Shown piece after piece: positions 1 through 6,815 of a stretch of 11,479 nucleotides of DNA (its first letter is position 1; every line of letters begins with the position of its first letter). Both the position numbers and the translations under genes were made by a program. Under the pieces are notes generated by a model. That model saw only the letters and a program-made list of their open reading frames with translations, did no database searches and was not told the origin of the DNA. The DNA is taken from the NCBI GenBank assembly GCA_047615875.1, contig JBLHGU010000154.1, positions 1 to 11,479 on the forward strand, written 5' to 3'. Origin of the DNA: JBLHGU01 sp047615875 (GTDB lineage Bacteria > Pseudomonadota > Gammaproteobacteria > Arenicellales > CAJQKF01).

Positions 1-368
1 GGACCAACGATACCAACCCTGGGATGCCGTTCCATATAATCGATCAGTTCTGTAAGCGTATCCTCGTAGAGCGCTGCGTCTGGATTTAAGAGCAGGGAAT
101 AGTTGGAATTAGACCTCTCGAGACCCTGATTGCAGCCGACGGCGAATCCCTTGTTGAGTTTATTTTGTACCAATTCAATCAGTGGATATTCATGCATTAT
201 GATGTCGACAGTTGCATCGTTTGATGCGTTGTCGACGACAATAACTTGAATGCTTTTTGTATAATTACTGCCGAGAATGGAATTTAGGCAGACTCTTATA
301 TGCGCGGCGCTATTAAACGTCACAATTACGATTGTAATTTCAGAATATATCGGTGACTTAAGTGACAT
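1..368 (-). CDS. GT2 family glycosyltransferase, N-terminal part (runs off left edge)
   Basis: This is the N-terminal 122 residues of an inverting family 2 glycosyltransferase, a cytoplasmic GT-A enzyme that moves a sugar from an activated nucleotide donor. The frame starts at ATG 368-366. Residues 11-19 (ITIVIVTFN) form the first strand. VVDNASND at about 44-51 is the nucleotide-binding turn, NKGFAVGCNQG at about 72-82 is the helix typical of rhamnosyltransferase-like GT2s, and LLLNPDA at 92-98 holds the D-x-D-equivalent metal site. The catalytic base region and C-terminus lie outside the window, so acceptor and sugar cannot be named. The ATG lies inside the end of the upstream GT4 gene (11-bp overlap, 358-368), which suggests translational coupling and places it third in a minus-strand glycosyltransferase operon. 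The family call is secure; specificity is unknown. Confidence 0.9.
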   Translation of the reverse strand, partial: MSLKSPIYSEITIVIVTFNSAAHIRVCLNSILGSNYTKSIQVIVVDNASNDATVDIIMHEYPLIELVQNKLNKGFAVGCNQGLERSNSNYSLLLNPDAALYEDTLTELIDYMERHPRVGIVG

Positions 369-1416
369 GCTCAGCACCTGTGTAAACGTTATTTAATACT
401 CTGGCGATTCTATCTGCGGTAGCCGCGATGCCACATTGTTCACGATGTTGCCGGGTTTCACTGGCTAGCCGATCACGCAATGAATGATTTCGCAATAAGT
501 CACCTAGCTTCAGAACCAGATCGTCAAGCTTTCCACATTCAAACAATTGCATCCCTCCAAATCGTTGTGACAACTCTTCGCATTGAGGCAAGTTGGAAGC
601 CAGCACAGGAGCGCCCGCGGTGAAGGCATCCGCTAGTGATGCCGATGCTGTCATCGAGGTAAATGGTGCAAGTACCACGCTCGATGCAGCTAAACAGGCG
701 TTTAACCAGGGGGTATCGAGATAGCCGGTAAAGATGACTCGATCGGAAACATTCTGGGAAATGATTTGTTGTTGTAACTTCTCAACATAAATCTGGTCGG
801 TTTTATTCTGTGCTGCACCGACAATGAGTAAGCGAACATCTTTCGGAAGTTTTGAAAGCGCGTTTATCGCTAAATCATAACCCTTATGAGACTTTATAAA
901 CCCGGAAATGGAGATCAGTCTTGCACCATTTAAGTTGTAGCGCCGACGAACACTGGATACTAAATGCTGATTCATTGGCATTTTATACACCGGTAGAAGC
1001 ACGTTGCTGAGATTGGCGTCTGGGGTCAGTGCAGCCATTCGACAAATATGATGTTGGCTGTGCAAGATACTGTGAAAATGGGGCTGGGTAACTCGATTCT
1101 CCCAGTCTGCCAACTCAAAAAACGGTAAACAGTGAAATGAACAAACCAGAGGAATTTTTATTGCATCAAAAAACGTCTTGCTATTACCCTCAAGTTTCTC
1201 ATTGGCTGTGAAAAAACCGTTTTCATAGTGCACATGGCCAATATCCGCCTGATTCATCCGTGCGCCTAGTTGTTGATAGGAAAGTTCGGTTATTGCTTCT
1301 TCGGCGGGAACAACGGTTATACGAAATCGATCGCCGAGCTGTCGATTAATTCGACTGGAATATTGAGCGATACCGCACCGCTCAACAGTGGGAGTAAATA
1401 CACTTAGATTGATCAA
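358..1416 (-). CDS. GT4-type glycosyltransferase (GT-B fold), variant active-site motif
   Basis: A 352-residue GT-B glycosyltransferase, probably cytoplasmic and acting in polysaccharide assembly. The N-terminal domain opens with a strand followed by RCGIAQYS (residues 13-20), the CGIA loop common in this family. The C-terminal domain begins near LISISGFIKSHKGYD (167-181), the donor-domain opening with its K, and ends in ASLADAFTAGAPVLASN (259-275). The usual GT4 signature is E-x7-E; here the first Glu is not present in SMTASASLADAF and the second position is Asp263. Related proteins with S-A-S-L-A-D-A type loops exist, so this is a subfamily trait rather than obvious decay. The start is TTG 1416, immediately preceded by an in-frame TAA and with a TAGG-type Shine-Dalgarno upstream; no usable ATG exists nearer the conserved first strand. 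It lies 17 bp after the neighbouring GT4 gene and overlaps the following GT2 gene. Confidence 0.88.
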   Translation of the reverse strand: MINLSVFTPTVERCGIAQYSSRINRQLGDRFRITVVPAEEAITELSYQQLGARMNQADIGHVHYENGFFTANEKLEGNSKTFFDAIKIPLVCSFHCLPFFELADWENRVTQPHFHSILHSQHHICRMAALTPDANLSNVLLPVYKMPMNQHLVSSVRRRYNLNGARLISISGFIKSHKGYDLAINALSKLPKDVRLLIVGAAQNKTDQIYVEKLQQQIISQNVSDRVIFTGYLDTPWLNACLAASSVVLAPFTSMTASASLADAFTAGAPVLASNLPQCEELSQRFGGMQLFECGKLDDLVLKLGDLLRNHSLRDRLASETRQHREQCGIAATADRIARVLNNVYTGAEHVT

Positions 1417-1433
1417 TTAAAACCTACATTATC

Positions 1434-2528
1434 TCAGTCGTTGATAGCCATACGATAGACACTCCTGAATCGATCTTTAGGCAGAGCCTTATAACGGTGA
1501 GTTATTTTCGTGTGATCAATAGTGTGGGGTGGTTCGAGCCATAACATTTGGTTGATTTGCTGAGCCACACGATCAGGTGAGCGGCTGATGATTAGTCGGC
1601 TTTCTGGAAAACCCATCTCGGTCAATGATGGTACCGGAGTTGACAGCACCGGACAGGCATGTGCAATAGCTTCCAGTACCGGTAGTCCAAAGCCCTCATA
1701 AATGCTGGTATGAAAGAAACAGCTGCAAAGGCGATAAAGTTCGGATAAGCGTCTATCCGATGCATTGTGCTCAATACTGATGCGCGAGGCAAATGGTGAG
1801 TTCTCCACACGCTTCAAAAAACTTTCCTGTTGCCAACCATGATTGGCAACAATGATCCAGTTTATTGAACTCTCGTTTTTCCAACATAGAGCCTCGAATA
1901 CATCCAGCGAGAATGAATAATTTTTCCGCGGTTCAATGCTGCCAACGCTCAACAGAAAAGGGGGATGGTCAGCAACGTTCATGGAGTCTGATTCTGCATC
2001 TGTACCTGTGCCAAATCCGCACTGTTCCATAGCAGTGAATGGATAGCAGGTTTGCACTTTTTGTCTTGCTACACCCAGAGCCAACAATTCCTGGCGAATA
2101 GCTTCGGAAACAGTCAGAATAAGCTTGGCCTCTCCAATACGGGCGAGGGACTTCAGGTAAAAGTTCCGATAGTTGTTCTCCATAGTATGAGGGTAATGTT
2201 TGCAGGTCAGGTCGTGAATGGTCACAATACTTGGCACTGAATTGACAACAGGAAACAACGAAAATGGCAGATGCAAAACATCTAGATCAAGATCGGCGAT
2301 TTCTCGTTCTAGTTTTTTGCCTTCATCGGGAGAAAATATTGGCGTACTAATGGCAAAGCTTTCGAAAGTTTGATATCTGCTGCCAGTCAGCGAATACTCT
2401 GGATGAATTAGCAATATCAGAGTCTCCTCACCTATACTTTGAAGAAAGCTATCCACAATGCCTAATCCGTAACGGCTAAATCCGGTACGGGTGTAGTGAA
2501 TTAGTCTTAAGTCAATACCAATACGCAT
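1434..2528 (-). CDS. GT4 family glycosyltransferase (retaining, group 1)
   Basis: A 364-residue retaining GT-B glycosyltransferase of the common mannosyl/glucosyl/rhamnosyl type. Starting at ATG 2528, the protein opens directly with MRIGIDLRLI, the expected first strand. A reading frame continues to a TTG at 2555, but that adds only nine residues before the strand and I reject it. VTIHDLTCKHYP (102-113) is the HDL region. LLSVGSIEPRKN (192-203) opens the donor domain with the Arg-Lys pair that contacts the diphosphate. YEGFGLPVLEA (277-287) carries a canonical E-x7-E (Glu278, Glu286), followed by CPVLSTPVPSLTE. It is the first gene of the minus-strand operon and is divergent from the three-domain gene at 2555, with 26 bp between the starts. 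The family call is firm; donor and acceptor cannot be read from the sequence. Confidence 0.92.
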   Translation of the reverse strand: MRIGIDLRLIHYTRTGFSRYGLGIVDSFLQSIGEETLILLIHPEYSLTGSRYQTFESFAISTPIFSPDEGKKLEREIADLDLDVLHLPFSLFPVVNSVPSIVTIHDLTCKHYPHTMENNYRNFYLKSLARIGEAKLILTVSEAIRQELLALGVARQKVQTCYPFTAMEQCGFGTGTDAESDSMNVADHPPFLLSVGSIEPRKNYSFSLDVFEALCWKNESSINWIIVANHGWQQESFLKRVENSPFASRISIEHNASDRRLSELYRLCSCFFHTSIYEGFGLPVLEAIAHACPVLSTPVPSLTEMGFPESRLIISRSPDRVAQQINQMLWLEPPHTIDHTKITHRYKALPKDRFRSVYRMAIND

Positions 2529-2554
2529 GAGCTGTCTTAAAGTTATTTTCCACA

Positions 2555-4858
2555 ATGCTACTGATACCTGCAGAAAAATACCAGACTGTATTTGAATCGT
2601 TCCGAAATCAACGGGTCGGCTATGTCACGATGCATGGCAATCCTGGTGATGCAATGATTGATCAGGCGGCGATACAACTAATGGAATACTTTTCGATCGC
2701 ATATCGTCTGATTGATTGGCATGAAATTCAAACGGGTCATATAGAGGTGCCAGTTGATTGTTTACTGATTGCAGGTGGCGGCAATATGGGGACGACATAC
2801 ACCGAGGCATTCAACATACGAAGTAAAGCCCAGGAGCTGGGTGTTCCCGTGAGTGTGCTGCCACAAAGTTTCATCGACAACAATGAAGACACAGACGGTT
2901 ACTCTCGAGTTTTCGTCCGGGAGCGGGGAAGTTTGCAGGTTAATCCTCGCTTTGAACTTGCGCCAGATCTGGCACTAGGTCTGGTCGATGATGTGACAAA
3001 CGTGGCTCCAGAATTTGCAACGGGTGTGTTTCTACGCAATGACACCGAAGCCTGTTTTGCTAGCTACGGCGCTGCCCTGGTAGACCCGGTACAGTGTTGC
3101 GAGACTGTAATGGAATACATGGCTTTGGCCGCGAGATTCGAGCAGCTTTTTACTGATCGTTTGCATTTTGCTATCGCTGGGTTAATTGCGGGTGTGCGAG
3201 TAACCTTGCTGCCTAATAATTACCATAAAAATCGAAGTGTCTACGAGTCCTGGCTTAGGGACTTAGGTTGTAGTTGGCTTGATAGCCCTGCGGATTTGCC
3301 GGTGATGGCTGAGGAGGATACTAAACGATTGATGTTTGATCTTGCGGGGCTGAAATCACAATTGTTGCCTTGGAACTACCGTCCAAAATTGCAATCGGGC
3401 TTTACCTTGGAAGAAATAGACCAGGGACGGCAGTTGATACCACCACGATCACGTCAGCCAATCCAACTAAACGCTAGTGCTGGACTGGTATTAGATCTCT
3501 GCGATGGGCAAATCAATATTAGGGAAATGGTTCAGGTACTGACTGAGCAATTTGGTGTCCCTGGTACGAAGATCGGCCAGGATATTCAAGTGATTCTGCG
3601 GGACATGTTTACTCGTGGCTGTATTGATCTGCATCCAGAACATTCTGAATTCGCATACAGCACAACTTGTTCGGCAATTATCCCACCTTCATTTACTATT
3701 GCCATTAAGCCTGCACAGCCACATCCGTTGATTGTTACTGTTGGCGAAACTTTTCTGGCACATGGCAGGTTGCGTCGAGAGGCGAAATTTTGTAAGCCGA
3801 ATGCTGCTGATCGCATAATTTACTTCGAAACAGATTGTCGTAATGAAAGTTCACTAACCCAACGAGCAGATCCATTTGTATTGGTTGGCTTGAACGAGGC
3901 CATGCGGGAAGGGCGTCCATTGTGGATTCGTGGCGCACCCACCACTCTTAGTTTGATACATAACCTCGAGGAATTTCAACTTATATGGCATAGCTGGCAC
4001 CGAGAGTTAAGAAAAATTCCGATCTGGACGGAACTTACAGTTGATTCAGCACGGCTGAATCGCCCGGCACTACTAGGTTTCTCAGGAGGTATTGACTCAT
4101 GCTATAGCCTGTATAAACAATTTGTCGAGGGCGTCGATGCATCACGATTCAGACTTCAGGGTTTGTTAATCGGCCACGGGTTTGACATACGATTAGCCAA
4201 TCAGGATGGATTCAAGGCTACGCTGGATCGGTTGCAGACACTAACGTCCGGTCTGGGTCTCGACTTGCTAACTATTAAAACTAATGCTCGCATGATAAAC
4301 CCTGATTGGGGGGCTTCAGCTCATGGTTTGGTGTTAGCTGCCAGTATGGCCTTTTTTGGCGAACGTTTCGGGCAAGGCATAATTGCCAGCAGTATTCCCT
4401 ACCGATTGCTGTTTCCATGGGGCACCAACCCAATTAGCGACAGGATGATGGGAAGCGATTATTTCCCTATCTATCATCATGGTGGTGAATCTTCTCGTCT
4501 TGAAAAAGTACGTGCATTAACTCAATGGCCACACAGTTTGCGTCATGCAAGGTTTTGCTGGCAAGGCGACAACGCCGAGAGTAACTGCGGTCGATGCCGA
4601 AAATGTATGTTCACGGCCATGATGCTGAGAAGTCTGGATATGCCGCTCGAGTGTTTTGAGTCAGCACCGGGTGGAACGCAAATTATGCAAATGATTCACT
4701 CAGGGGTGATGACCCGGCTCGAGCGCTTTGATGCGTTTGACATTCTAAAACAATGCCGCGACGCCGGACATCGTGAAAAGTGGATTGAAGAGTTGGAAGT
4801 TCATCTTGCGGAAAAACATCGTTATCCTGAGAATATTCCTGATTTCGTATCAGAATAA
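2555..4858 (+). CDS. Three-domain protein: pyruvyl-transferase-like + PqqD/RRE-like + PP-loop (QueC-like) domain
   Basis: A 767-residue cytoplasmic fusion. Residues about 20-245 resemble polysaccharide pyruvyl transferases: GYVTMHGNPGDAMIDQ (22-37), LLIAGGGNMG (70-79), RERG (122-125), then DRLHFAIAGLIAG (201-213) and NNYHKN (221-226). Residues about 285-360 look like a PqqD/RRE fold: LNASAGLVLDLCDG (305-318), a helix, then DIQVILRDMFTRGCIDL (343-359). RREs bind precursor leader peptides. Residues about 385-705 match an uncharacterised PP-loop family I recall from many bacteria: GFSGGIDS (508-515) for ATP pyrophosphate, GHGFDI (540-545), LFPWGTNP (619-626), ESSRLEKVRAL (645-655), and Cys668 with CGRCRKC (678-684), a zinc-site spacing like QueC. 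ATG 2555 has no visible Shine-Dalgarno but sits correctly before the first strand. The substrate is unknown; a peptide or protein is suggested by the RRE-like domain. Pyruvylation is not proven, and the first domain could have changed role. Confidence 0.85.
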   Translation: MLLIPAEKYQTVFESFRNQRVGYVTMHGNPGDAMIDQAAIQLMEYFSIAYRLIDWHEIQTGHIEVPVDCLLIAGGGNMGTTYTEAFNIRSKAQELGVPVSVLPQSFIDNNEDTDGYSRVFVRERGSLQVNPRFELAPDLALGLVDDVTNVAPEFATGVFLRNDTEACFASYGAALVDPVQCCETVMEYMALAARFEQLFTDRLHFAIAGLIAGVRVTLLPNNYHKNRSVYESWLRDLGCSWLDSPADLPVMAEEDTKRLMFDLAGLKSQLLPWNYRPKLQSGFTLEEIDQGRQLIPPRSRQPIQLNASAGLVLDLCDGQINIREMVQVLTEQFGVPGTKIGQDIQVILRDMFTRGCIDLHPEHSEFAYSTTCSAIIPPSFTIAIKPAQPHPLIVTVGETFLAHGRLRREAKFCKPNAADRIIYFETDCRNESSLTQRADPFVLVGLNEAMREGRPLWIRGAPTTLSLIHNLEEFQLIWHSWHRELRKIPIWTELTVDSARLNRPALLGFSGGIDSCYSLYKQFVEGVDASRFRLQGLLIGHGFDIRLANQDGFKATLDRLQTLTSGLGLDLLTIKTNARMINPDWGASAHGLVLAASMAFFGERFGQGIIASSIPYRLLFPWGTNPISDRMMGSDYFPIYHHGGESSRLEKVRALTQWPHSLRHARFCWQGDNAESNCGRCRKCMFTAMMLRSLDMPLECFESAPGGTQIMQMIHSGVMTRLERFDAFDILKQCRDAGHREKWIEELEVHLAEKHRYPENIPDFVSE

Positions 4859-4862
4859 CCAC

Positions 4863-4885
4863 ATTTAGCTTCCTACATGCTAAAT
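4863..4885 (+). promoter_or_regulatory. Perfect 7-bp inverted repeat between fusion gene and downstream exported-protein gene
   Basis: ATTTAGC (4863-4869) and GCTAAAT (4879-4885) form a perfect 7-bp stem with a 9-nt loop, five bases after the stop of the fusion gene. A second, smaller repeat, AATCT/AGATT with a 5-nt loop, lies at 4891-4905. There is no uridine tract directly after the first stem, so a standard intrinsic terminator is unlikely. It could be an RNA-stability or attenuation element that lets the downstream gene be expressed at a different level, or a chance repeat in AT-rich DNA. Confidence 0.3.
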
Positions 4886-4926
4886 TCACTAATCTAGTTC
4901 AGATTCTTAATTTTAGGTTGCAAATA

Positions 4927-5562
4927 ATGGCAGACAATTCGGAAAAAACGTTGAAATCCGCTTCTAACGCTAATGACGAGAAAAGCTCTTCTCGACGACG
5001 TGCTTTAGCCACCACAGTAGTGGCAAGCAGCGCCTTGTTAGCCGGCCGCGCACTACCGAAGGAATGGGTCACTCCAATGGTAGAATCGGTACTTTTGCCC
5101 GCTCATGCTCAGACCACATCTGAGGATGCAGATGGTGATAGTGGAAGTAGTGGAGGCGGCGGAAGTGTGCAAGCTTTTGCGCTGCAAGATGTCCCTGGCG
5201 GTGATATTATGGACTATTTTAGCGAACCAGCTCATGCATCTCCTGCCTGTGGATCAACGATTCCCACCGGCACTACAGATTGTTGTTTAAACACCTTTGG
5301 AGCGCTAAACGGCCCGTATCAATTCTTGTGGGAAGGTGTAACAGTCAATGGATCAACGGACGCTGCGGGTAACATGTCACAGGAGAACTTTACTCTTGGT
5401 GACTTCACCATTCAACTTATGAACGGTGTTGCTAGTGCCAACGGGCAAGGCAGTGGTGACTTAAGAGTAATGGTTGGTGGTGCTGGTGAAATAGATGAAG
5501 AAGCCTGCGTCGATCAAGTGATAGGCTGGTCTACTAGCGGGGCATCTCAATGCATACTATAA
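4927..5562 (+). CDS. RR-signal exported protein, possible substrate/precursor of the adjacent RRE-fusion enzyme
   Basis: A 211-residue protein of unknown function. ATG 4927 is chosen because a TAGG Shine-Dalgarno (4914-4917) lies nine bases upstream; an in-frame TTG at 4918 is less likely. The N-terminus is polar and is followed by SSSRRRALATTVVASSALLAG (20-40), an RR-hydrophobic segment resembling a Tat signal. It continues into KEWVTPMVESV (45-55) and LLPAHAQTT (56-64), where A-H-A could be a signal peptidase I site. I recall W-x2-P...LPAHAQ strings as a recurrent N-terminal block in other proteobacterial proteins but cannot verify this here. A Gly/Ser-rich linker (70-80) leads to a C-terminal part of about 130 residues with five cysteines (108, 119, 120, 194, 209), many Gly/Asn/Thr and alternating strand-like segments, ending in SQCIL. 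It sits 68 bp after the RRE-fusion gene on the same strand and is convergent with the TTL-like gene. The coding call is strong; export is likely; the precursor role is inference. Confidence 0.75.
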   Translation: MADNSEKTLKSASNANDEKSSSRRRALATTVVASSALLAGRALPKEWVTPMVESVLLPAHAQTTSEDADGDSGSSGGGGSVQAFALQDVPGGDIMDYFSEPAHASPACGSTIPTGTTDCCLNTFGALNGPYQFLWEGVTVNGSTDAAGNMSQENFTLGDFTIQLMNGVASANGQGSGDLRVMVGGAGEIDEEACVDQVIGWSTSGASQCIL

Positions 5563-5607
5563 ATGTAGTGTTAGCCACAATGATTTTTATTCGTTGATCA
5601 GAAATTT

Positions 5608-6753
5608 TTATATTGTAAACCAATGATCCAAATTTGCCGAAAAATTTGACGGGTATACACGCTCGAACCCACCAACCTTTCCAGGGTAGCTATGCGTGGG
5701 TTGATCTTCAATTGTTCTGGAATCGTTGGCAAGAGGTCGCGTACTACTATCGATGTTGACTACTCGCAATAAATCTCTGACGAGTTCACGTTTTATAGAT
5801 GGAATAAATTCCATGGTCATCGACGGCGATCTATTGTGTTCTATTACCCAGGGATTGAGTTGTTCATCCAACATCACATCAAAGCCAAATAGCTCGAAAC
5901 AGTTTGAGCTTTGAATCGGTAGTTCGCCAATTGATGTAATCAGATGCGGTTGCACACAAATAAGTGATTTAGCTATAACTTCGATAATTCGCTGCCACAG
6001 GGGCTCGGTGTCTACTCCATCTGTCTCAATCGATTGTAACCAATTCGCAAAACTGATCGACTGACTTAAACTATCATTTCGCTTACATTGCTTTTGTATG
6101 CCGGAATTTGTGTTATGCATGAGGTTATGAGATCCGCTCGCTCCAGGCTGCCATACTTCACCAGCCAGATCGACATAGCCATCCCGGTAAACATAGAGCA
6201 CGAACGGTTCAATGCTGGCGAGTAACGCAAATAAACGCAGGTTGAATTTGTAACCTCTATAAAGATAAGGCTTATCCAGATACTCTTGTACCAGCCAGGA
6301 GTTTCCCGGTGGAATATCCTCCAATTGATCGATTACACGAATATCAATACCCCACGCACCAATTTTTGGTTTGATGATAAAACGCATTTCCGGATGACGA
6401 ATTGAATAATCTTCCAGAGCCTTTCGCTCTTCAGGCATCGACCAGGTATGCGCAAAAAAACGCAATTCATTACTCTTAGGCACAGTTTTTATGCGATCAA
6501 ACGCGGGCTTTAGAGTACGGTACATTTTGAGTTTGTTGCACATGATAGCGCTTTTCGGGAAGTGATTGAGCTTCTGATGTGGCTCAATCTGATCAATAAC
6601 ATGCAAGGGCGGGTCGCCACTTAGGTACCACAAAATGTCCCAACTCTTACCATAAACCCGTTGTAGACCGGCCTCTTGTAACGCTTCAATCACAACCCGA
6701 TCGGCGGGGTGCTCCGACCCACCTACGTAACCAAAATAGTGTGGCTTTTTCAT
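5608..6753 (-). CDS. Tubulin-tyrosine-ligase (TTL) family ATP-grasp protein
   Basis: A 381-residue ATP-grasp ligase of the TTL family, whose studied eukaryotic members join amino acids to protein chains through an acyl-phosphate. Visible landmarks, in family order: LNHFP (62-66) and KLKMYRTL (74-81); FIIKPKIGAWGIDIRV (125-140), the nucleotide lysine and Gly-loop; WLVQEYLDKPYLYRG (153-167); YKFNLRLFALLAS (168-180); LYVYRDGYVDLA (186-197); HNLMHNTNSG (209-218), equivalent to the HLTN motif; and FELFGFDVMLDEQLNPWVIEHNRSPSM (286-312), with the Asp and Glu/Asn metal ligands. The core residues look intact, so it is probably active. ATG 6753 is chosen; a TTG at 6783 would add ten residues. No signal peptide is seen, so it acts in the cytoplasm. 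It converges on the exported-protein gene with 45 bp between the stops. The family call is firm; the amino acid and the target are unknown. Confidence 0.88.
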   Translation of the reverse strand: MKKPHYFGYVGGSEHPADRVVIEALQEAGLQRVYGKSWDILWYLSGDPPLHVIDQIEPHQKLNHFPKSAIMCNKLKMYRTLKPAFDRIKTVPKSNELRFFAHTWSMPEERKALEDYSIRHPEMRFIIKPKIGAWGIDIRVIDQLEDIPPGNSWLVQEYLDKPYLYRGYKFNLRLFALLASIEPFVLYVYRDGYVDLAGEVWQPGASGSHNLMHNTNSGIQKQCKRNDSLSQSISFANWLQSIETDGVDTEPLWQRIIEVIAKSLICVQPHLITSIGELPIQSSNCFELFGFDVMLDEQLNPWVIEHNRSPSMTMEFIPSIKRELVRDLLRVVNIDSSTRPLANDSRTIEDQPTHSYPGKVGGFERVYPSNFSANLDHWFTI

Positions 6754-6788
6754 TGTCGTTGTAATACCGGAATAACCCAACAATAGAT

Positions 6789-6796
6789 ATTATAAT
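6789..6796. promoter_or_regulatory. Back-to-back TATAAT boxes between divergent genes (candidate bidirectional promoter)
   Basis: The 62-bp gap between the TTL-like start (6753, minus) and the GT8-like start (6816, plus) contains TATAAT on the plus strand at 6791-6796. It also contains TATAAT on the minus strand, read from 6794 to 6789. Each is a perfect sigma-70 -10 box pointing at one of the divergent genes. Convincing -35 boxes at 17 bp are absent on both sides, so the promoter call rests on the -10 matches and position only. Confidence 0.35.
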
Positions 6797-6815
6797 GCTT
6801 ATTTAACCTTTTACG

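Noticed and set aside
2529..2555. TTG-initiated N-terminal extension of the minus-strand GT4 gene
   Set aside because: It adds nine residues ahead of the conserved first strand and would overlap the divergent start at 2555; ATG 2528 gives the standard MRIGID opening.
2555..4858. Calling the fusion protein a QueC (7-deazaguanine) synthase
   Set aside because: The PP-loop and cysteine spacing resemble QueC, but the HGFD and FPWGT motifs belong to a different PP-loop family and no other queuosine genes are present.
4683..4889. Antisense open frame over the end of the fusion gene
   Set aside because: Antisense to the well-supported C-terminal part of the fusion protein, no domain, no ribosome-binding site; a chance frame.
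5563..5607. Bidirectional terminator between the convergent exported-protein and TTL-like genes
   Set aside because: T-rich stretches are present but I could not find a stem longer than about five pairs; not enough to call.
6754..6783. TTG start for the TTL-like gene
   Set aside because: Ten extra residues of no family resemblance; the start would lie about 6 bp from the -10 box, and ATG 6753 begins just before the first strand.
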